From Ustilaginoidea virens (lineage: Eukaryota > Ascomycota > Sordariomycetes > Hypocreales > Clavicipitaceae), in contig NC_057322.1 in NCBI RefSeq assembly GCF_000687475.1, forward strand, positions 1,426,001-1,490,000: 64,000 nucleotides of DNA. Reading direction: 5' to 3'. This document shows, in pieces, positions 57,001-64,000 of the stretch. A program made the translations under genes and the position numbers. Every line of letters starts with the position of its first letter. Within the stretch, counting starts at the first letter, position 1. The notes below the pieces were generated by a model, which was not told where the DNA came from, ran no database searches, and saw only the letters and a program-made list of their open reading frames with translations.

Positions 57001-58202
57001 CCGCAACCTGCGAGCGCCCCTTGTGCTTTTGCGACGGGCTCCTGTTCTCGGCTACCTGTGTTTCTCGACTGCCGTGGGTAGAGGGACGGGGGGAACGACT
57101 TGGGGCTGGCTCGGCCAAAAGCGTCCCAAGACAGGTTCAAATGAGGACATGGGCATTATTCTGCATGGCTGATGATGGTTGTTGGAGGGGGGGGGAGATA
57201 GAGTGCATGCATTTGCGGGCGCAGCGTCGCAGACACCGGAGCAGGCCTCGGGAGTCGGTACCAGCTTGAGGTACCAGTACCACGTCGCAGGTGGGCTCAG
57301 CTCAAGCTACATACGTCTCGCGGGTTTTGGTGCTTGGCCTGGCCTGCTGGGGGGGGGGGGGGGGAGGGGTCTGGTGAAAGCGTCAACGTCAATTCAGTTG
57401 GGATTCGGGGCGTCTATCTACAGCGCCCATGACTGGGATCGGGTTCTGGAGGGCGGAAGGTGTGGGTGGGGGGTGGTGTATGGGGGGGGGGTGCGCGTCG
57501 ATAACAACACGCGGACGTCTGGTGGTACCAGACGGTATAAAAGAAGGTGCCAGGCACGACGACGACGACGACGACGACGACAGACGGGGCCACGCGGGAC
57601 AGGGCAGAGCAACAAGGTTCGACTCGGTTGGGTTGAGGAGCTGACAACACCCGCATTGAGAAGCTACATGCGGATCTGCCGCGGCTGGCCGGCCATGACA
57701 TAACGTAAGAAAGGCTGTCCCAGGACCCGCGGCTTGGATGGATTCGACCTCGGGCTTCCATGGCTGACGTCTGGGTGTCTGTGTCCTTGTCCATGTTCCC
57801 TTCCCCGCCTTGACGGCAGCTTGCTACATGTACATATGTTGGTTTCCTCCCATTGAGGTCCAGTTTGGCCAGAACACTTGGGGGGTTCAGGCGGTGCAAC
57901 GCGCCTGGGTAGCTGATGTCACGTCTGCACGGAGCGCGGAGCACAGGGCAAGGGGCCAACGGCGGCGACCTGGAGCGTTCGAGCAAGAGCAAGCGCAGCG
58001 CAGTGGTGCAGCCGTTGCACATTGCGTCAATCCATCCCTCCCTGCAAGTTGAAGCTATGGAGCTGCGCCGCGCAGGCAATGGATGTCGTCTTTTTCTTTT
58101 GCCGCACTCGACACTTGCTGATTGACTCCTGGGATGGAAGAGACGCTTTGCTCCGACGGACGTGCTCGACGAGTTTTGCCCCCTTTTTTTTTTTTTCTTC
58201 TT

Positions 58203-58205
<3 letters not shown>

Positions 58206-58252
<47 letters not shown>
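58206..58252 (+). repeat. (TA)n dinucleotide run
   Basis: About 23 TA units follow a T- and TTC-rich stretch. Confidence 0.95.
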
Positions 58253-58254
<2 letters not shown>

Positions 58255-58527
58255 CCCCTGGTCGGTGATGTTATGCCCTACACCGGTTAATGCATAAACC
58301 TAAAAAAAAAAAAGGAAGAAAAAAAAAAAAAAGGGAGCGCCGAATAGGACCCGCGGCCGGGTTGAACGCTTGACGGGTCAGTCAGTCACTCAGTCACTCG
58401 GTGAAGCGCTCCAGAGCGCAGAGCGCAGAGCAGCAGCGGGCGAGAAAAGGAAACACGGCTGGGCTGAATCTTCAACCACGCGCGCATAATCAACTGCGCA
58501 AGGCACCAGGGCCAGCCTCGACGAACT

Positions 58528-58558
<31 letters not shown>

Positions 58559-58710
58559 CCTCATACCCCAGCTTTCCCTGCCTGTCACGGGGTTCGCCCT
58601 CTGCGAAGCCGACCCTTGGCTCGCCCCCCCACCCGGGTGCTGCCCCCCCCCCACCCACCCCCCCCAAAGCAGTGTCCTCGGTAGCAGGTCCTATTGAGCG
58701 CTGCCACTAC

Positions 58711-58792
58711 CGGTCAGTGGTCAGTGGTCAGTGGTCAGTGGTCAGTGGTCAGTGGTCAGTGGTCAGTGGTCAGTGGTCAGTGGTCAGTGGTC
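58711..58792 (+). repeat. Heptamer tandem repeat GGTCAGT, about 11 copies
   Basis: A nearly perfect array whose last unit is changed to GGTCGGT. Frames through it read as QWSVVSG repeats and are artefacts. Confidence 0.95.
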
Positions 58793-60658
58793 GGTGGCCG
58801 GGGGTCAGAATGGTCGGTGGTCACGCTCGCTGGCGTCTGGCATCGACGTGCTCAAGCGCTCAAGCTGCTTGCGAGCAGCCACAACCGCGCCTTTTGGGGC
58901 CCAACAGGCCTAGGCCTAGACGCCCGTTTCCCACTCCACCCGCCCATCCGCCCATCCGCCCATCCGCCCATCCATCATGATCCATCATGATCCATCTTGA
59001 TCCATCCATCCGCATCCCGCATCCACCTTGTTCATCCACTCTGTCTGATATCGTTCACACCGACTCATGAAAATGGGCCCATTCGACGTCTATGGGCCTC
59101 GTCTGCTAAGGTTCTGTATATGTAATCGACAGCCCGCCCCTCCCCTTCCTAACTGGAGGGGCAGCATCCCCGGCGCCTCGCTCGGGGTCGCGTGTCCGGA
59201 AAAAGTCTGGTGCAAAGCCAACAAGTGGCTGGGGGCTGTTGCTAACTGGGTACCGAGCACCCAACGCACTATGTGGCATGTCCCATGCAGGCCAGATTGC
59301 GATACAGTGCATTACATGGTACATGATGCATACATGTATCAAATTGCATTTATAAGGAAGGTCCGGAGATGGAAGCATGTACGACAAGGCTCATGCGAAA
59401 CGCCCTGATGGACCACACACGTCCACGTCGCTTGCTTGTGCCCCTCCATACCGCCTGGCTTTGCTGAGCCTTGCTCCCTCCGACTGACTAACCTCCCTCT
59501 CTGCTGCCATCTGCAAGCCGCGAGAGCCTGGCGTCTCCAGCCAGAAGTGAAGCGTATCACGGCAAGCCACACACACCCTCCCCCCCCCCCCCCCCCCCCC
59601 CCCCTAATACCCCCCTAATACCCCCCCGGCCAACCCCCCACCCGCCCGGTTCTTCTCGAGAGCCGACGGGGACGCATGGAAAAAAAAAATAATCAGGTCA
59701 GAAGGAAGAAGAAGTGTGAAGAATAAACCAGCTAGATGAACCCCACTCTTCCCACACACCCCCCTTCACCCAAGGCCCCATATGCCGGGCCTGGCTGCAC
59801 TTGGCGCACGCCCTCCTCCGCCCCACCTGCTTCACTCTTTCCCAGACGACGGCTCCGTACGGACGACGGACTACTCCATACACTATACAATACAAAACAT
59901 GCAATTTGTTGTCTGGTTGACGATATTGCTCGTTGCTGCTCCGTGAGGCATGCAGCTTGCCCGTGGTATGGGTTGGGCTAGGTAGCCCTATGTCGCTCAC
60001 TCGGGTCTGGTGTCAGCTTTCTCAACCAGGCAGGCGATCCGGGCCCCGTTGAGCCCGTTGAGCCCGTTGAGCTTGTAGAGAGCGAGCCACGCACGGCTGC
60101 TGTCCTTTCCGCCCCGACTCCAACTCCTTGCTTGCTTGCTTCATGTTGCTTGCTTGCTTGCTGCAGAAGGAGCAAGTGGCAGGTGCTTGTCCGGTTCGAG
60201 CCGCCACCACCACCACCAGCACAGGGCCAAGCAAGCACACACAGGGCCAACATCAGGGAGGCCCTTTTTTTTTTTTCTTTTTTTTTCTTTTTCTGTCCCC
60301 CCCCCCTTTTCTTTCGGCCCCTCCGCGTCTCCGCGACTCTTTCTTGGCAGCTTTTATCTTTGCTTTTTTTTTATTTTATTTTATTTTATTTTTTTTTTTT
60401 TGGGTTGCCTCCTTTCTGCTTCCCTTTTTTGGTGGCAGCCTTATCCCGAGACTGGGTCTACCTCCAGGCTTTGTGCGTTAGCCGTGACGCTTGCTGCGAG
60501 TGCGCCGGTCCATGTGTGCGATATGCATGTTTCTTTTCTTTTTTTCTATGTCACTTTGCAAAACCCTGGTGGTGACTCTGGCGAGCCATCCGCTAGTGCC
60601 TGCCTCCCTGCCTCTCCGCACCCAAGCAAAGAATTAAAAAAATTGCGCAAGACAACAT

Positions 60659-60732
60659 ACGCACACGCGCGCCCACACGCACACGCGCGCCCACACGCAC
60701 ACGCGCGCCCACACGCACACGCACACGCACTC
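60659..60732 (+). repeat. 18-bp tandem repeat of CACACG/CGCGCC type
   Basis: Three copies of an 18-bp unit mixing CACACGCACACG with CGCGCC, an alternating purine-pyrimidine stretch. A separate 11-bp array (AGCAAGCTCCC, four copies) lies at about 60983-61028. Confidence 0.85.
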
Positions 60733-62605
60733 ATACTCGCATCCGTACTCACAGATTTCGCACTCACCCTCCACGGTCGAGACACACGCCGTCCGTCACT
60801 CTTGCAAAAGGGAGTCAGGATGATGCACAAGGAGGCGGCGTGGCCATCACCAACACCCCCCTCCCCCCCCCCCCCCCAAAAAAAAAAAAGCCTCCTGGAC
60901 TGCTGCCTTGCTGTGCTTTGCCCTTGCTCGGATCCCTGTTCCTGGCCCTCTTTGGGGCCAATTCTTCCATCTAGAAACTGAACCAGCAAGCTCCCAGCAA
61001 GCTCCCAGCAAGCTCCCAGCACGCTCCCGGCTGCAGGCCCGCCTTGTCCCTGCACACCCCCTGTCGTCCTTGATGCCTCATCCGACCATGACTGACGTCC
61101 TGTTCTTCCAGTTCCCACTTGGCCGCCTTGCGTGAATTCCAGAGGGCCACTGGGGGCCGGGCTCTGGGGGCCGTTGACTTATTCTCCCACAGGCTTACTC
61201 GGCACTGCGCTCTCCCTGCCTCCAGTCGTTTGAAGCGCCTGTCGTTACCCTACATAATAACAAACAGACAAACACAGAAAAAAAAACACCATCAAAAAGG
61301 CAACAAATCCAAAGCACGAAAACGGGACCCCAGTCGTTGTCGGTATCCTACCTGTTCCACGTCGTGGCTCGTTTACCGGCGTCTGCTCTGCCTCATCTAC
61401 CCTCTTGCTCGTCTCTCCCCCCCCATTGGTGGATGTCGTACCCTGCCGGAACCAATCACAACGGTAAAACAACTCTATAAACACGATTTACAGGAGTCGT
61501 GGTTCTGGCTTGAAAGTCCCGAGACATCTCGTCTACCTCCTCCTCCTCATCTACTTCTCGTCACTCTTGCATTGCTCTTCTTTCCCTTCTCCACAGATCG
61601 CGGGCAGTTTCGAGGCCGACGTACTGCAGCAATCACCGGCACGACTTGGTTGTCAGACTTGACGTTGCATCCCCAGGCATGTCCAAAATTTGAAAAGAAA
61701 TCATGTCCGGCACAGTCTAGAGCTCACCAACGATTACACGCCTTGCTACACCTGCTCCAACACAAGCGTTGCTCTCTCCCATCTTCTTGCCTCTTTATTC
61801 CCGCAGGCAGTTTTCACTGGGTTATACATACATGTTGAGCAAAATTCGAAAACGCTGCAGACCAACAGAGAGAGTAAGAAACGAGCATTCGACCCAGATT
61901 AGGCCTTCAACGAGGAAAAAAAAACACGTCTGTATATGCATGTATATCACAGAAATTGTTCATCTTGAACCTTCATACATACAGCGTCCAGCGTCCGGCC
62001 CCAACGAACCTCGCCCTTTCTTGGATTTCCCGCTCGTCAAATCTCGGGCTTACACGCCCCAAGGCAGTTCTGTCCTCAGTTCCAGTTTGTTGGTACACCG
62101 CATCGTTTGAGTGACTCAAGCCCCCCCCCAGCAGAGAGACAAGCAAAAAAAAAAAGGATTAGACCTTGGCTTTCAACTCGGGACCCAGTTGTTCAAGCCC
62201 AACAGGTCTGGCCTTTTAGGCAATCAGCTAGAAAAGCTGGCCCAACTCAAGAGCCAGTCTCTGCTCTGCCTCCCGCGGGCAGAGCCACCGTTCGGCATCA
62301 TCACCAACGGCGATATCGGTTACATACGCGGATCCCACGCCTCTGTAAACGGACATCGTGCCGCTACACGAGGCAAACCGGCCATCAACGTGGATATCAC
62401 TTCCTTACTCAAGTCTGCCGACTCAAATGAGTCTAAAGGCTATGCTCAACAATCGCCCAGAGGCCATCATTTTCCACCGCATCCGAACCCGACGATAGCT
62501 GCCCATGGGCAACAGAGACGGCAGTTTTCTCCAGCAGCGCTCACGGCGACACCGCCTCCTCCTCGATCCGTCGTTCCCATATCCATCTCAGGCCATCGAC
62601 GTGGC

Positions 62606-63717
62606 ATGCCCCCTCAGGGTTCCGATCAACCCGTCAAGAAGCAGAGCAAGTGGTCTCCAGAAGAAGATGCCCTGATTATCGAGCTGCGAGGGAGCGGCAT
62701 GAAGTGGGAAGATGTGTCGAAGCGTCTGCCTGGAAGAAGCGCCATTAGTTGTCGGCTTCACTACCAAAATTATCTCGAGCGGCGTAGCGAATGGGACGAG
62801 GAGCGCAAGAATAAGCTTGCCAGACTTTACGAGAGGTAGGCAGGAACCTGGTTCTTTATTTGAACTTTTTTTATTTCTTTCTTTCTGTCTTTTCTTTCTC
62901 TCTCTTTTTTTTTTTTTTTTTTTTTAATTGCCATCTTCTCCCCTTCCGAGAGCAACGCTTCGACACTGTTCCCACACACATCGTCAATAGGTATTCTTCC
63001 TGACATTGTCAACCCAGGTTCAAGTCGGAAATGTGGGCCAAGGTAGCGGAAGAGTTGGCCGTACCATGGAGAGCTGCAGAGGCGATGCATTGGCAACTCG
63101 GAGAAGCAGACATGGCGAGAAGAGCCGGTGTGGTTCCATTTTCTCTGGCGGCCGTCAACGTCGAAAGCGGGAACCGAAGCGCACCTCCACGGGCCAACAT
63201 GCACTATCAGGCTCCGGACACGACGACTCGAAGTCGACCGATGACTCCGCCATCGCCTCGCACGCTTTACTCGCGACATGCATCCGTGTCATCGCTGCCG
63301 GGACAAATATCCAGAGTCGACAATGTCGGTGCTGCCCCTCCACTGCCGCCGCCGCCGCCACCACTACCACCCCCGGCGGGGTCAGGGCCCATGGTGCATG
63401 GATCCATAGCCGAGCATGGTGAATTCTATTACAGTGGGACTGGCCTGGCCCCAATACAACACCAAGGACAGCCGCGGAACCCAGGACCTTTGCCAAGTCT
63501 CGCTGAACTTACGACGGGTGTAAGTCCCTACACTGGACCTGTGGACAGGCCACACTCTGACCACGCGGCCGTAAACCCTGGACCCAAGCATGCACTTTTG
63601 ATGCAAAACGCTCCAGTGTATCAACAACAACATGTTGACCAAGCCAGGGTGGCGAAGAGGCGAGCAAGTCCGGAGATGATGCAACGCGAGGGCAGCCACC
63701 GACGGCGGCTGGGATGA
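62606..63717 (+). CDS. Myb/SANT-domain DNA-binding protein
   Basis: Exons 62606-62835 and 63018-63717 give 309 residues from the ATG of MPPQGSDQPVKKQ. Two Myb-like repeats are seen: KWSPEEDALIIELRGSGMKWEDVSKRLPGRSAISCRLHYQNYL, and a second, split by the 182-nt intron, RNKL-type LARLYERFKSEMWAKVAEELAVPWRAAEAMHWQLG. The rest is Pro/Ser/Gln-rich, with a proline run near the middle and a basic end (KRRAS...HRRRLG). This suggests a nuclear transcription factor; targets are unknown. The frame stays open upstream to 62111 without another ATG, with Pro-rich sequence, so an upstream coding exon is possible and the true start may be earlier. Confidence 0.85.
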
Positions 63718-64000
63718 AGCTCGTCAAGACTGGACTTTTTCTTTTTGCTTTTTGTTTCATTTCGTCTCTTGCCTTTTTTTTTTTTTTTTTTTTTAACCTT
63801 TCCCTTTTCCGGACAGTTTTGGGTTTATTCGGCCTCGTCTGATTCTTTGCCTGCGTTGTTTTGCTTCACCTAGGAGCATAAAGTCATGGGGAAGCGCGAT
63901 TAGACGGGGAAAGAGTGTTGCGGGATACTGTTTGACAAGATGGGGGGTTTTTTTTTCTTATTTTTTGTTTGATTGATGCCTTTGAAGCGAGCGATGATGC
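63718..64000. other. 3' region of the Myb gene
   Basis: T runs at 63774-63794 and 63951-63957 follow the stop. No further gene is visible before the window end. Confidence 0.5.

Larger units (their letters stand above)
50187..62605. other. 12-kb gene-poor, repeat-rich region
   Basis: No protein gene can be supported between the cofactor B start and the Myb gene. The DNA holds short palindromes, microsatellites, minisatellites and long mononucleotide runs (for example G at about 57349-57364, T at 58530-58558, C at 59580-59604, T-rich 60265-60405). The notable arrays have separate entries. The part from about 61.2 kb on is C- and T-rich and probably forms the promoter and leader of the Myb gene, possibly with an upstream exon. 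Confidence 0.55.

Noticed and set aside
56224..57140. Overlapping 250-codon minus-strand frames in three frames
   Set aside because: Three frames are open at once because the 9-bp and 7-bp repeats lack stops; no frame shows a domain.
37911..58792. Tandem repeats as a CRISPR array
   Set aside because: The arrays have no spacers, units are 5-18 bp, and the organism is a fungus.
60136..60981. 281-codon plus-strand frame
   Set aside because: It runs through poly-T, poly-C and CACACG repeats; the product is Phe-, Pro- and His-rich noise.
1..64000. Transposable elements or RIP-degraded copies
   Set aside because: I found no transposase, reverse transcriptase or terminal-repeat pairs, and no extended AT-rich RIP-like tract; a systematic search was not possible here.

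Overview
The window is nuclear DNA of a filamentous ascomycete (Pezizomycotina, most likely Sordariomycetes/Hypocreales). The gene repertoire is eukaryotic and fungal: DASH-complex Dad1, a Rho4-type GTPase, proteasome Rpn6, a GH128 wall glucanase-like protein and a LaeA-like methyltransferase. Introns are short (mostly 55-130 nt), with GT(A/G)xGT donors and CTRAC-type branch sites. A 5S rRNA gene sits alone among protein genes, which is usual in this group. Genes are placed on both strands without operons. Several small genes (elongin C, Dad1, ATP synthase epsilon) are split into exons too short to appear as long open frames; I reconstructed them from splice signals and frame continuity.

Layout. 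0-2.6 kb: three nearly identical intron-containing tRNA-Ser(GCU) genes. 3.1-25.6 kb: a gene-dense block holding a LaeA-like methyltransferase (-), elongin C (-), rho4 (+), dad1 (-), the mitochondrial GrpE gene mge1 (-), rpn6 (+), a very large disordered nuclear-type protein (-), a peroxisomal adenine-nucleotide carrier (+), the NatC subunit NAA35/Mak10 (-) and ATP synthase epsilon (-). 25.6-35.6 kb: a gene desert containing a 5S rRNA gene and one doubtful open frame. 35.6-36.7 kb: a secreted GH128 protein (+). 38.6-50.2 kb: four minus-strand genes, namely NAD+ synthetase QNS1, a fungal multi-pass membrane protein, a transmembrane RING-H2 ubiquitin ligase and tubulin cofactor B. 50.2-62.6 kb: a second desert, full of minisatellites, homopolymers and short palindromes. 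62.6-63.7 kb: a Myb/SANT protein (+).

The identified genes are mostly housekeeping: proteasome, co-chaperone, mitochondrial ATP synthase, NAD synthesis, N-terminal acetylation, kinetochore and tubulin folding. They do not form one pathway. There is no biosynthetic cluster around the methyltransferase, no intact transposon and no CRISPR. I found no convincing new multi-gene system. The most unusual content is in the non-coding DNA: a dispersed TACTCCGTA/TACGGAGTA palindrome family confined to intergenic DNA, a local AGGTACCTA family at 50.9-52.8 kb, many tandem repeats, the triplicated tRNA gene, and two introns that appear to use GC donors.
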